A stretch of 64,000 bases of DNA from contig NZ_JASVWB010000002.1 of NCBI RefSeq assembly GCF_030287445.1, forward strand, positions 434,001 to 498,000, in the 5' to 3' direction. The position numbers and the translations under genes are program-made. Positions within the stretch are counted from its first letter, which is position 1. The number at the start of each line of letters is the position of its first letter. This DNA is from Streptomyces sp. ALI-76-A (lineage in GTDB: Bacteria > Actinomycetota > Actinomycetes > Streptomycetales > Streptomycetaceae). Positions 1-9,294 of the stretch are shown here, piece by piece. The notes under the pieces are model-generated. The model searched no databases. It was given only the letters and a program-made list of their open reading frames with translations, and was not told where the DNA came from.

Positions 1-413
1 CCTGTCAACCACGGCCTCGATGAGGTACTTCTCGTCAACGACCGACGCGTCTCACGCGTAGGGGTCGTCAGCGGCGTGGAGTGCATGCCACGGGGGGAAT
101 CACCACGTCGTCGACCTCGAAGGCGCCCACCCGCAGCTCGTTCATTCCTGGCCGGCGTCTGGTCGGTGCGCCGTTCCGTCCGGCGTGTCGGACCTGCACA
201 TCGCCCCGACAGCGGCCGTCCCGCCCGAGCCGCCGACTGATGTAATGGTCGAAGTGCCTTACACAGTGCCGCCATGTCGGTGGCGCGACTCGCGCACCCG
301 TGGTCACGCCGTCGGACGACCGCTGTCCCGCGGCCACGAGCCGACTCCGGCGGAAACGCAGTGAACGCTAAGATCCGCCCAGCTGGGGCCGGCAGGGAAA
401 GCGAGGGGCGGTC
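1..413. other. Left edge without a confident gene
   Basis: I see no supportable complete gene here. A plus-strand frame runs from base 1 to about 239 without a stop. Its first 25 codons (beginning PVNHGLDEVLLVNDR) look protein-like, so the tail of a gene from outside the window is possible. The rest is arginine-rich, as expected of a chance GC-rich frame. The stretch just before 414 should contain the promoter of the helicase gene. Confidence 0.3.
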
Positions 414-2795
414 GTGAAACTGCGGGATCACCAGGTCGAGGCCGTCGACGCCATCGTGCGAGGCCTGGACGTGCCTTCGGGCGGTATCCCCGCACAAGGT
501 CTGCGCGGACAGGTCCATGCGGCGTGCGGGACGGGGAAGACCCTCATGGCCGCGGCCGCGGCGCGGCGGATGGTCCCCCGTGGGCGGGTGCTGGTCCTGG
601 TGCCGACGCTGGATCTGCTGGCGCAGACGGTGAAGGCCTGGCACGACGCCGGGCACACGGGGCCGGCCGTTGCCGTGTGCTCGCTCCAGGACGACCCGGC
701 GCTGTGGTCGTTGAAGGTGCGCTCCACGACGAACCCGATCCAGCTGGCGCTGTGGCACGGTTCCGGGCCGGTGACCATCTACGCCACGTACGCGTCGCTG
801 GGTGTGCTGGCGGAGGCGTTCGAGGGCGCCTACGGGCAGCAGTTGGCCCCGGTGGACCTCGCGGTGGTCGACGAGGCGCACCGGACCTCGGGGTCGATGG
901 GCAAGGCGTGGGCGGGCATCCATGACCAGCGAGTGATTCCGGCGTACCGGCGGCTGTACCTGACGGCGACACCGCGGATCTGGGAGGAGCGGCTCAACCG
1001 GGAGGTTGCCGAGGGAGCGCGTGATCCGCTGCCGCGGGAGATGGCGGCTTCCATGGACGACGAGAAGGTCTTCGGGCCTGTCCTGTACAAGCTGTCGCTC
1101 GCGTCCGCTGTCTCACGCGGGCTGCTCGCGCGGTACCAGATCATCGTCCTCGAACTCCAGGACCCCCTCGTCACCCCAGAACGGCTGATGGGCGAGGACC
1201 GGCGCAGTGAGGAAGTACGGGGGCAGCGGCTCGGGGCGTTGCAGGCCGCGCTCCTGCACACCATGGCGCGACACGGGCTTCAGACGTGCATCACCTTCCA
1301 CCACCGGACGATCGAGGCGCAGGCGTACGCGGAGGGCCTGGAGCGGGTGGCGGCGAAGCTGCACGCGGATCAGCCGGAGACGTACCCGGAGCGGATCTGG
1401 GCGGACTGGCTGTGTGGTGAGCACACCCCCGAACGCCGACGGGAGGTTCTGGGTTCGTTCGGGTCCACGGCACGGCGGGCCGTGCTCTCGAACTGTCGTG
1501 TTCTGGGCGAGGGTGTTGATATTCGAAGCGTTGATTCGGTTGCCCTGTTGGATCCCAAGGGGGCGCCGCACGACATCGTCCAGGCCGTCGGACGGGCGCT
1601 GCGGCAGAAACCTGGGCAGGGCAAGCTCGCTTCTCTGATCGTGCCGGTGTTCCTCCAGCCGGGAGAAGAGCCGGAAGACATGTTCACCTCAGGCTCATAC
1701 CGGCCTCTGGTGAAGGTCTTGGAAGGTCTCCGGGCCCACGACGAAGAGGCGATCGAATTGCTCGCGATTCCGCAGGAGCCGCAGAAGGACGTGGCGCAGC
1801 CGTCCGTGCGCATCGGTGTCGCGCCGGAAGAGGGCGAGGACGAGTCACGGTTGCTGCTTCGTTTCGCCGCTCCCAGGGATCCTGTGATGGTCGCGGACTG
1901 GGTGTCCTTCAATGTGATCGACACGGAGAAACAGGACTGGGCGCGCGGCTGGGCGGCGCTGAAGAAGTTCACTGAGCGTGAGCTTCACGCCCGCGTTCCC
2001 TATGGGCACAAAGAGGGCGCGACACCGCTCGGGCAGTGGGTCGCGGAACAACGACGGGCCTACGGAGCCGGACAGTTGACCGGCCGGCGCGCCCGTCGGC
2101 TGGAACAGCTCGGCATGGTGTGGTCGGTGGCGGACGAGCGGTTCCAGGAGAACCTGGAGGCCGCGAAGGCGTACTACGACCAGCACTGGACGCTGTGTGC
2201 GCCCCGGTCCGCGACCATGCTGGACAAGCCGGTCGGGCAGTGGCTGTCCAACCTTCGGCGCCCCGGCGCGCTGGTGGGACACCCGGAGTGGGAGACGGCG
2301 CTGCGCGAGGTGGACGAGCACTGGAATCCTGAGTGGCCGGTGGAATGGCAGCGGCATTTCGCAGCTGTGCGTGAGCTGCTGCGCGAGGAAGCCGGCCTGA
2401 CCGAGCTCCAGCCGGGCGTCACGTGCCACGGCATGGATGTCGGACGATGGCTCCGGAGGCAGCGTCGGCCCTCCGGGTGGCAGGGGCTGATGGACGGGCA
2501 GCGAGAGCTGCTGGAGGCGATCGGCGTGACGCCCCTTCCCCCGGAGCGGGAGACACCCACCAAGGTTCCCAGGGCAGCCTCTGGAGCCTTCGAGCGGGGC
2601 GTCGCGGCCTTGGCCCAGTACAAGGCCCGCACCGGCTCAGTGACCGTCCCCCGAGCTCACGTGGAGCGACTGGACGACGGCACCGAGGTCAGGCTGGGAG
2701 TGTGGATCATGAATCAGAAAAGCCGTCGCGCCAAGCTCACCACCGCCAAACTCGCCGCGCTCGCCGACCTGGAGCTGGAGTGGGCGGTTGTGTAG
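414..2795 (+). CDS. DEAD/DEAH-box helicase with C-terminal helicase-associated repeats
   Basis: This 793-residue protein is a predicted superfamily 2 nucleic-acid-dependent ATPase. The N-terminal helicase core has Walker A CGTGKT at residues 38-43, the DEAH box near 153-156, a LTATPR motif near 183, and a C-terminal RecA-like half with a VGRALRQ motif near residue 393. From about residue 500 to the end there are roughly four copies of a W-rich helicase-associated module of about 65 residues, with recurring 'LGxWxxxQR' patterns. The start is GTG at 414 after GAGGGGCGGTC. Such helicases are common in actinomycete accessory DNA, and some are linked to defence islands or plasmids, but the substrate is unknown. 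The gene stands alone and is convergent with the oxidase gene downstream. Confidence 0.88.
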   Translation: MKLRDHQVEAVDAIVRGLDVPSGGIPAQGLRGQVHAACGTGKTLMAAAAARRMVPRGRVLVLVPTLDLLAQTVKAWHDAGHTGPAVAVCSLQDDPALWSLKVRSTTNPIQLALWHGSGPVTIYATYASLGVLAEAFEGAYGQQLAPVDLAVVDEAHRTSGSMGKAWAGIHDQRVIPAYRRLYLTATPRIWEERLNREVAEGARDPLPREMAASMDDEKVFGPVLYKLSLASAVSRGLLARYQIIVLELQDPLVTPERLMGEDRRSEEVRGQRLGALQAALLHTMARHGLQTCITFHHRTIEAQAYAEGLERVAAKLHADQPETYPERIWADWLCGEHTPERRREVLGSFGSTARRAVLSNCRVLGEGVDIRSVDSVALLDPKGAPHDIVQAVGRALRQKPGQGKLASLIVPVFLQPGEEPEDMFTSGSYRPLVKVLEGLRAHDEEAIELLAIPQEPQKDVAQPSVRIGVAPEEGEDESRLLLRFAAPRDPVMVADWVSFNVIDTEKQDWARGWAALKKFTERELHARVPYGHKEGATPLGQWVAEQRRAYGAGQLTGRRARRLEQLGMVWSVADERFQENLEAAKAYYDQHWTLCAPRSATMLDKPVGQWLSNLRRPGALVGHPEWETALREVDEHWNPEWPVEWQRHFAAVRELLREEAGLTELQPGVTCHGMDVGRWLRRQRRPSGWQGLMDGQRELLEAIGVTPLPPERETPTKVPRAASGAFERGVAALAQYKARTGSVTVPRAHVERLDDGTEVRLGVWIMNQKSRRAKLTTAKLAALADLELEWAVV

Positions 2796-3028
2796 CCGCG
2801 CAGGCGTCGCTACGAGGACCCGTGCCGGAGCGGTCGGCGCGGGCCCTGCGCCACCTGCCCCGGTCGACAGTGAGAAGACGATCACTCCGCGAACCTGGGC
2901 ATCGGTACCGCTGAGGCGGAGTGGTCCTGGGTCCGCAAGTCGGCCGGTGTCCAGGCGTCACTTCGGAAGAGGCCGCTGAGATCACGGGGCTCGGGTCTCC
3001 GTGGCAGGCGGCGCGCTCAAGGCGTCAG

Positions 3029-4195
3029 CTACTGGTCACCCAGGCTGATGGCGTGTTGATCCACCTCGATCTCCCTGCGCTGTGCGCCGGTGAATCGTGT
3101 GGGCCGGAAGGCCCGGAGGAGGTCTTGTTCCTGGTCGGTCGTGATCTCGGTCGCGACCAGCCGTCCCAGAATCGGTGCCAAGGTCATCCCGCTGTGCGAG
3201 ACGAGGCAGTAGACGCGGGAGTGCGCGGAGGCATAGCCGGCGATGGTGTGGCCGTCTGCGGGCAGTGATCGGAGGCCGACGCGCAGGTCGATCCTCGGTG
3301 CCCGGAGCCGATCGGTCAGCAGTGCGGAGAACCGCCGGGCGAGGGTGCTCGCCAGGTTGCCGTCCATGGACGGGGGATTCGCCGGATCGACGTCACGGTT
3401 CAGATCGAGAGCCTGTAGGACGGTACGCCCGCCGGCCGCGGGACGGAGGTTGAGGCCGGGGGTGTGGATCACGCAGCGCAGGTCGAGTTCCGGAAAGCCG
3501 GCGTAGCCGAGCAGACCGACGGTCTGCGCTCCACGACCGGCATCCGTCACCATGGGAATCCGGATACCGGCTCCTGCGGCCAGTCGTTCTGTCCAGCGGC
3601 CTGCCGCCAGGACAACTCGATCTCCCGTACACACCCGGCCGCCGGCCAGAGTGACGGCCACTCCCTCAGGCCTGTCATCGATGGCCACCACCTCGCCGAT
3701 CGTGCACTTGGCTCCGTGCCGCTCGGCATCCGCCAGCAAGGCGCCCACGAAGAGATCCGGCAGAACATATCCCTCGCTGGGGAAGTGTGCGATGGACGTG
3801 ATGGTTCCCGGGATGCGGAGGTCCCCTGCGATCTGAGTCGCTTCGTCACGCGTGATCCAGTGTGCGGGGTACCCCAGGGACTTCAGTCGTTCCACGTTGG
3901 CGGCGAGCCGCTGCTCGCTTGCGGCGTCCGCCCACTGCAGTGCCCCGCTGGGGAAGTAGGACGGCGCGCCGCGTAGTTGCTCGGCGAGCCTGGCGTGCTC
4001 CTCCATCCCCGCCAGGTTCAGCCGGTGGTAGTCCGGGTCGGGCTTCCGGCTGGAGTTGGTCCAGCCGAAGGTGGTCGCGGTCGTGCCCATGCCGACGCCC
4101 CGCTGATCGAGCAGGAGGACGTCCTCGCCGGCGACGGCGAGATGCCTCGCGACGCTCACGCCCAGCACGCCGGCACCGATGATGATGGCCTTCAT
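3029..4195 (-). CDS. FAD-dependent oxidoreductase, glycine/D-amino-acid oxidase (DAO) family
   Basis: This 388-residue cytosolic enzyme belongs to the DadA/GlyOX-like DAO fold. It starts with a classic dinucleotide-binding stretch, IIIGAGVLG at residues 4-12, followed by an acidic beta-2 end (LLLDQ). Near the C-terminus SHSGMTLAPILGRLVA is the second FAD-contact motif of the family. It probably oxidises an amine or amino acid to an imine with production of H2O2, but the substrate cannot be read from sequence. The start ATG at 4195 follows AAAGGAAG. It lies 36 bp downstream of the GntR gene on the same strand, so the two are likely co-transcribed and the regulator probably senses the oxidase substrate or a related metabolite. 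Confidence 0.85.
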   Translation of the reverse strand: MKAIIIGAGVLGVSVARHLAVAGEDVLLLDQRGVGMGTTATTFGWTNSSRKPDPDYHRLNLAGMEEHARLAEQLRGAPSYFPSGALQWADAASEQRLAANVERLKSLGYPAHWITRDEATQIAGDLRIPGTITSIAHFPSEGYVLPDLFVGALLADAERHGAKCTIGEVVAIDDRPEGVAVTLAGGRVCTGDRVVLAAGRWTERLAAGAGIRIPMVTDAGRGAQTVGLLGYAGFPELDLRCVIHTPGLNLRPAAGGRTVLQALDLNRDVDPANPPSMDGNLASTLARRFSALLTDRLRAPRIDLRVGLRSLPADGHTIAGYASAHSRVYCLVSHSGMTLAPILGRLVATEITTDQEQDLLRAFRPTRFTGAQRREIEVDQHAISLGDQ

Positions 4196-4231
4196 TGTCC
4201 ACGCACTTCCTTTCTGGCAGCGACAAGCTGC

Positions 4232-4945
4232 TCAGGGGGCAGGGACGGGCAGCTCCAGGAAGAACTCGGCCGTTCCCGGACGGACGACGGTCGTGACCAC
4301 CTCGACGGTGCTTCCGTCATCGGCACGCAACTCCCTGCGCCTCATCAGCGCGGGCGTTCCGGTCTCGCTGTGCAGCAAGGCGGCGTCGTTCTGGTCGAGG
4401 ACCACCGGCTCCAGGTAGAGCCGGATCGCGTCTACCGGTACTCCCCTGCGCTGGAGATACGGCAGGGTGACGAGGTCTTCCAGGTTCTCGTTGAGCAGGC
4501 CGGGCGCCACCGCGAAGAGAACGACGTGCCGTTCGACCGACTGCGGCTCCTCGCGTACGTCGAGCTTGCGGCGGACCAGTTCCACCACGGCCGTGTCGGC
4601 GAGGGCGCCGGGAAGGGCCAGTACGGCGTCTGCGGCCCTGACGATCCGCGCGGACACCACTTCGTGTCTGCCCGGCGCACCCTTTGCGGCTACCGCGGGG
4701 GTGACGAAGTTGAGCAGATTGATCTGCCGCCTCACATCCGCGACGAACGTTCCATGACGCCGCCGACGGATCGCCAGTCCTGCCTCGGCCAGGTCGTTGA
4801 GCACCCGTTGGGCCGTGGCACGACTGACGCCGTATGCGGCGGAGATGTCCATCTCGCTCGGCAGACGCGAGCCGGGCGGCAGGGATCCGGACCTGATCCT
4901 CGCTTCGAACTCTCGCCTGATCTGGACGTAGAGCGGCACGGACAT
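4232..4945 (-). CDS. GntR-family regulator, HutC/UTRA subfamily
   Basis: This 237-residue regulator has an N-terminal winged helix (PLYVQIRREFEARIRSG at residues 4-20, LPSEMDIS and VSRATAQRVL further on) and a C-terminal UTRA ligand-binding domain from about residue 90. A TTG codon 15 bases upstream at 4960 also opens the frame. I prefer ATG at 4945 because the conserved fold starts immediately after it, and because the TTG lies inside the palindromic operator at 4949-4980. The gene heads a two-gene unit with the FAD oxidase. The operator placement implies autoregulation of the pair. No good Shine-Dalgarno precedes the ATG, so translation may be leaderless (inference). Confidence 0.85.
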   Translation of the reverse strand: MSVPLYVQIRREFEARIRSGSLPPGSRLPSEMDISAAYGVSRATAQRVLNDLAEAGLAIRRRRHGTFVADVRRQINLLNFVTPAVAAKGAPGRHEVVSARIVRAADAVLALPGALADTAVVELVRRKLDVREEPQSVERHVVLFAVAPGLLNENLEDLVTLPYLQRRGVPVDAIRLYLEPVVLDQNDAALLHSETGTPALMRRRELRADDGSTVEVVTTVVRPGTAEFFLELPVPAP

Positions 4946-4948
4946 AAC

Positions 4949-4980
4949 TTGACCGTACAATTGGCCAATTGACCGGTCAA
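4949..4980. promoter_or_regulatory. 32-bp palindromic operator of the GntR-oxidase unit
   Basis: The two 16-bp half sites match at 14 of 16 positions. The central core, caattggccaattg at 4958-4971, is a perfect 14-bp palindrome, and the outer ends are ttgacc and ggtcaa. The site sits 3 bp upstream of the preferred GntR start codon, so a bound dimer would block transcription initiation. Autorepression by the adjacent GntR protein is inferred. Confidence 0.75.
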
Positions 4981-5150
4981 TAGCGTGCTCGCCGGGAATC
5001 CGCTCAGCCGTCGGCGTGCAGGACTTGGGTGCCTCGTCACCCCCGTACGACGATCACCGGGCTGGACCTCACGCTCCAGCCATGGGCGGCCTGCCCGTCG
5101 CAGCGGCGTGAGAGTACTTGCTGGGAATGTCTTCGAGTCGCCCGTTGGCG

Positions 5151-5758
5151 TCAGAACTCGCGGCCGCGGTCGAACCAGGCCAGGACGTCGTGTTCGGGGA
5201 TCGGCGGGGTGGTGAGGCGGGCCAGCTGGAGTACGGCGGTGGCGGCGTCCTCACGCTCGACCGTGTAGATGCCGTCGATTTCGTTGAGCGCCCGGGTGAA
5301 CCCCTCGATGGCCTGTCGGGCGGCGGTGTGCCGGCCGTGCCGGTGCGGTCGAGGATCTTGGCGGCGGTCCGGAACGCGGTCACGGCCTGCTTGGCAGTCC
5401 TTCGGGGCCAGGTGGTGAAGGGAAGCCCGGACTCGGTCACGAACCAGGAGGGCGTGCGTAGTCGGCTGACTTGCCAGACGGACGAGGTTGTCCGTCCCCC
5501 GTGGGCCGTTGTCTCCCACTGAGTGACAAGGCCACGCTTCTTGAGGTCTGTTCGCAGGCGCTTGCCGACGGTGGCGTCGATGTTCCAGCCGAGGAACGAG
5601 GCCAGTTCGGGCCAGACCGTCAAGGGCGGTAGCCCGGTCAGGTCCGGGACCATCCGCAGCTCCAGGGTGCGCAGTGGCGGGGCCGCGAGCGTCTCCGGAT
5701 GCGGATCCGTCTGTCGCCTTTTACGGGCACCGCTCCCCTCCCCCTGACGCGCCGGCAT
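5151..5758 (-). pseudogene. Frameshifted gene of unknown function (plasmid/mobile-element-like)
   Basis: The first part is read in one minus frame (VWPELASFLGWNIDATVGKR, then a section ending AAKILDRTGTAG near 5330). The natural continuation is in another frame (RQAIEGFTRALNEIDGIY to a tail ending DVLAWFDRGREF and TGA at 5151). The two parts together would give a protein of roughly 170-200 residues. A single-base loss between about 5315 and 5330 explains the break. The likely start is ATG at 5653 (MVPDLTGLPPLTVWP), although the frame is open to 5758. The final motif resembles small proteins from actinomycete integrative elements, from memory only. I cannot assign a function. Confidence 0.55.
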
Positions 5759-6105
5759 GCCCCTGGCCCCTGCTCGGCGCCACGGTCACGTCCCTCGCCG
5801 CGGATACGACCTGGCCCGCCGCCATGTCCCCGGCCGCCAGGCGGTGTTCGCGGACGTCGTCGGTTTCGTGCCCTTCGGCCGCCCCTTCGACCGCATGCTC
5901 GGCGTCGTGCAGTGCGGTGAACCGAGGCCGGGCTCACGCTTGGTGCAGTCGGCGGTCCCGTCCAGAAGTAGGCACCGGGTGCGCTGCATGATGGGCCGTC
6001 GCGTGGTGGTCTGATCGTCCGCTCCGAGCGGGTCGGTGACACGGCCCTCCCCGGGACGCCGTAGCGTCCTGAGTGAGCCCCGGATGCGTGATGGATGGGC
6101 CAGGG
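5759..6105. other. Gap with no confident gene
   Basis: A minus-strand frame between about 5786 and 6001 (starting MQRTRCLLLDGTADCTKREP) has a plausible composition and two cysteines, but it runs into low-complexity arginine-rich sequence. I do not recognise it. Nothing else is supported. Confidence 0.25.
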
Positions 6106-6500
6106 CTACTGGTCGCGGGTGCGAGGGCCGTTGTACTGCTCGTCGGTGACCGGCTCGGACCAGACGGTCTCGGGGGTGCCGTCGCCGGTGCCCTCCCACA
6201 GCGCGATGTGCTCCATGAACCGGTCGGGGGCGGCGCCGTGCCAGTGTTCCTCGTCCGGCGGGCAGGCCACGGTCTCGCCGGGGTGGGCCTCGAAGACGGT
6301 GCCGTCCCGGGTGCCGATCAGAGCGATCCCGGAAACGACTGCAGGGTCTGGCCGAGGGCGTGGGAGTGCCAGTCGGTGCGGGCGTCCGGGGAGAAGCGCA
6401 CCACGTTGGCGCGCATCCTCGACGGCTCCTGTCCGGCCTCGCTGCCAGTGGAGCCCGCGCACGAGCCCCGCAGGGCCGTGTCGGGTTCGACAGGGATCTC
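6106..6500 (-). pseudogene. Frameshifted cupin-domain protein
   Basis: The conserved small cupin is visible in two frames. The N-terminal half contains the first metal-binding motif, VVRFSPDARTDWHSHALGQT (two histidines in HSH). The C-terminal half contains PPDEEHWHGAAPDRFMEHIA and LWEGTGDG and ends at TAG 6106. The halves join if one base is restored near 6339 (CTGCA before GTCGTT). Proteins of this type are about 125-140 residues long and resemble manganese cupins such as mandelonitrile-lyase-like or carboxymuconolactone-associated cupins. AAGGAG lies near 6497, but no ordinary start codon follows it, so the 5' end may also be damaged. Confidence 0.7.
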
Positions 6501-6850
6501 CTTTCGGGTTGTGGTGTACCGATTGCTCGGCTGAAGCCGCCGCGGCGGGCAGCGGAGGGCGCGGCCACGTCGTGCCCGGTTCCATGTACCGCACCAGCCG
6601 AACAGGGGGAATCCCCTCCCCTTCTCTCGCGGTAGCGCGCCGCGGAGACAGCGACCGCGGCGGGAAGGACGGAGATGAGTAGACGATCGCTCAACGGGCC
6701 GCCTGTATCGTGGTGTTGCATGCGCCCGCCCAGCTGACAACGCCCCTGTGGGCTGCGCCTCCGCCCCTCGCAGGCGGTCGTCGCCACCACCCGCCGCTGC
6801 CGGGCGCCAGGATGAACTGCTCTGCCGCATCCCGACTGGAGGTCACCTCA

Positions 6851-7375
6851 GTGTTCCCCGTACGGGCACTTGTCGGTGCCCTGTTGGCTCTGGTGATTCT
6901 CACCCTGTCAGGCTGCGGCCTGGGCTGCACCGACACGACGGCGGAGCGCGGTGAGGCCGGTGTCAGGGTGAAGGTCGAGGACACGTCCGGGCGGCCTTCC
7001 GGTGTCACCGTCGAGGTCGTCGACTGGCGCCTTGAGCCCCACCCGCAGGTGCCCTCCGAAGGTGACCAGGTCCACTTCCACTACCGCTTCGACGGCGCCG
7101 ACGAATATTCCGGCCGTGCGGTGGACGCCTGCGCGGTCGACAAGAAGCGCGTGGCGTTGGGGTGTCAGACGATCTATTCGTCCGAAGCGTGGCGCCAGCC
7201 GGACGATGCCCTCACGGGCGACAGCTGGCTTGCTGTCGAGCGACCTGAGCAGGTTGCCGGAGTGCTGTTGATCCCCAATGACCAGTCCTATGACCGACGT
7301 ACCTGCGATCAGGACGTCAAGGACGGTGGCGGGATGCATCCTCCGGAACCAGCCGGAGTGGGGGACCAGTTGTAA
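6851..7375 (+). CDS. Small secreted lipoprotein of unknown function
   Basis: The 174-residue product starts at GTG 6851, preceded by GGAGG at 6838-6842 with 8-bp spacing. It has a lipoprotein signal peptide: a short basic end, a hydrophobic core LVGALLALVILTL, and a lipobox LSGC at about residues 20-23. It should be exported and lipid-anchored on the outer face of the membrane. The mature part is hydrophilic, with DWRLEPHPQVPSEGDQVHFHYRF in its middle and several cysteines that could form disulfides. I recognise no family. It stands alone among decayed genes and is followed by a strong hairpin at 7499-7552. Confidence 0.7.
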   Translation: MFPVRALVGALLALVILTLSGCGLGCTDTTAERGEAGVRVKVEDTSGRPSGVTVEVVDWRLEPHPQVPSEGDQVHFHYRFDGADEYSGRAVDACAVDKKRVALGCQTIYSSEAWRQPDDALTGDSWLAVERPEQVAGVLLIPNDQSYDRRTCDQDVKDGGGMHPPEPAGVGDQL

Positions 7376-7498
7376 GGACGACCCAGCCAGCTCAAGAGCG
7401 CCCGCGTCGGCCCGCGCCGACCGGCCCGAGCGCCCTGGACAGGTCGCAGCGGTCGTCGAGACACCCGTGAGGTACCGAGCACCCCCGAAACGGGGTCA

Positions 7499-7552
7499 CA
7501 GGGCCTCCGGGCGCTCGGTTCGTCTCGCGCTCCGAACCAGCCGGAGGCCCTG
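7499..7552 (+). terminator. Hairpin downstream of the lipoprotein gene
   Basis: The perfect 12-bp arms cagggcctccgg (7499-7510) and ccggaggccctg (7541-7552) enclose a 30-nt loop. There is no T tract, which is common in Streptomyces. It lies 124 bp past the lipoprotein stop codon and may terminate its transcript. Confidence 0.45.
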
Positions 7553-7624
7553 CCTTCACGCCCGCCCCTCACGCTTGGGTGCCCGTGTGGGACGCGGGTT
7601 CACCGGAACCATGAGGGACTGCAC

Positions 7625-7738
7625 ATGTTGCGTGTCATCTGTCTCCAGCACTACGGACTCCAGGTGCCGTCACTGGATACGGGGGCGGGCTTCTACAGCG
7701 CGTTCGGCCTGGACGCTCACGTCCCTGATCGGTCCCGG
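7625..7738 (+). pseudogene. Remnant of a VOC (glyoxalase/dioxygenase) protein
   Basis: An ATG at 7625 begins a convincing vicinal-oxygen-chelate N-terminus, with the metal ligand histidine in LQHYGLQVPSLDTGAGFY and the following AFGLDAHV. After about 35 residues the similarity stops and the frame becomes arginine-rich. The sequence to about 7990 contains another frame (VPAVDLYSGAGFDDGPGEV) that also looks like former coding DNA but which I cannot name. This is read as a truncated, decayed gene. Confidence 0.55.
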
Positions 7739-8165
7739 CCAGGAAAGCTGACGAAGGGAAGCGGGCGCGGGAGGTCCGGGTGCCCGCCGTCGACCTGTAC
7801 TCCGGCGCCGGCTTCGACGATGGCCCGGGCGAGGTGTGCGCGAGGCTCGTCGACGACGTGTCCGCCGTCTTCCGGGCTCCCGCGGACGTCTCTCCTGTCG
7901 GGCTACGGGCCGACGGCGGCGGCCGAACCAGCGTCCCTGGGCATACCCGGCGGCGCGGACCCGGCCATGGTGACCGGTGACTCCGAGCCTCGCCGCCTAC
8001 GCGACCGGACACCCCGTACCCGGACCGTGCGTCTCACCGACGGCGGGCCGGCACCCAGTCTGCCCGCGCGGCTCTGAGCACCCACATGAGCGTGGAGTCC
8101 CGTAGACGCTGTGATCGGCGGCCACCGACACAACGGACCCTGCTGCCGCTGCGCCGACCGCCCCG

Positions 8166-8372
8166 CTACATGTTGATCATGTGGCCGGCGAGGCCGTGGA
8201 CGGCCTCCTTGACCGCCTCGCCCAGGGTGGGGTGGGCGCGCACGTTGCGTGCGACCTCGTGGACCGTGAGGTCCCACTGCTGGGCCAAGGTCAGTTCGGG
8301 GAGCAGCTCGGTGACGTCGGGGCCGATGAGATGGGCTCCGAGGAGCTCGCCGTACCTGGCGTCGCTGATCCC
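8166..8372 (-). pseudogene. C-terminal scar of dihydrolipoamide dehydrogenase
   Basis: About 67 residues match the end of the dimerisation domain of lipoamide dehydrogenases. [15 protein letters not shown] is followed by the segment carrying the catalytic His-Pro dyad and Glu ([16 protein letters not shown]) and then the usual C-terminal tail GLAGHMINM with TAG at 8166. Everything upstream (FAD and NAD domains) is missing, so the piece cannot be functional. It lies just downstream of the pca genes, as E3 genes of acyl-CoA/ketoacid clusters sometimes do. Confidence 0.75.
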
Positions 8373-8589
8373 GCCGCCACGGCCGGGGAACGGCCGCGCC
8401 CGCAGCACGCGGCCCGCCTACGCCCAGGGTGCGCGCCACCCCGCCGGCACCCCGCTCGACTCCCACCGCGCGTACACGGGGCCGCCGTGCTCGCCTCGCC
8501 CGGAGTCGCAGCTCGGGTGTGGAGAGACACGAGCTCTCCCCACCCGAGCCGGTGACCGTGGCCGGGCTGGACGCGCCAGGTGACACGGA

Positions 8590-9294
8590 TCAAGCCAGCG
8601 TGATGCCGAGTCTCTCCGCGAGTTCGTGGGCGCTGACGCCGTACGTCTCCCGGATCCGTACCCCGTCGGGGCCGACGTCGAAGACGCCGCAGTCGGTGTA
8701 GACACGGCTGACGCAGCCGACGCCGGTGAGCGGGTAGGTGCACTGCGGCACGAGCTTCGGCTCACCGGAGCGGGTGAAGAGCGTCATCATCACGTAGACG
8801 TCCTTGGCGCCGATGGCGAGGTCCATGGCGCCGCCGACGGCGGGGATGTCGTCGGGCTTGCCGGTGGTCCAGTTGGCGAGATCTCCGTCGAAGGCGACCT
8901 GGTAAGCCCCGAGGACGCAGACATCGAGGTGACCGCCGCGCATCATGGCGAAGGAGTCGGCGTGGTGGAAGTACGCCGCCCCCGGCAGCTCGGTCACCGG
9001 GACCTTGCCCGCGTTGGTCAGGTCGGGGTCGACCGCGTCGCCCTCGGCCTTCGGGCCCATGTTGAGCATGCCGTTCTCGGTGTGCAGTACGACCCCGGAG
9101 TCGGCCGGCAGGTGGTCGGCGATCTTGGTGGGCTGCCCGATTCCGAGGTTGACGAAGGCGCCGGCCGGAATGTCGCGTGCGATGACGGCGGCCAGTTCGT
9201 CCATCGAGAGCCGGTGTTCGGCACTTCTCGGTGGCCCGGCACACGTCTGGCCGCTCGACGTGGTGGCTGATGTGGTGGCTGGCGTGGTGGTCAT
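8590..9294 (-). CDS. pcaJ: 3-oxoadipate CoA-transferase, beta subunit
   Basis: This 234-residue product is the B subunit of a family I CoA transferase. With PcaI it moves CoA from succinyl-CoA to 3-oxoadipate in aromatic degradation. VNLGIGQPTKIADHL and the active-site glutamate motif TENGMLNMGP are visible, as is the GGAMDLAIGAKDVYVMM segment typical of this subunit. Its ATG at 9294 overlaps the pcaI stop by ATGA, so the two are translationally coupled. There is an N-terminal Thr/Ser-rich extension of about 30 residues before the conserved MDELAAVIARDIPAGAF, so ATG 9204 is an alternative start. Confidence 0.9.
   Translation of the reverse strand: MTTTPATTSATTSSGQTCAGPPRSAEHRLSMDELAAVIARDIPAGAFVNLGIGQPTKIADHLPADSGVVLHTENGMLNMGPKAEGDAVDPDLTNAGKVPVTELPGAAYFHHADSFAMMRGGHLDVCVLGAYQVAFDGDLANWTTGKPDDIPAVGGAMDLAIGAKDVYVMMTLFTRSGEPKLVPQCTYPLTGVGCVSRVYTDCGVFDVGPDGVRIRETYGVSAHELAERLGITLA

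Noticed and set aside
4946..4960. TTG 4960 as start of the GntR gene
   Set aside because: It lies inside the palindromic operator, and the conserved fold begins at ATG 4945.
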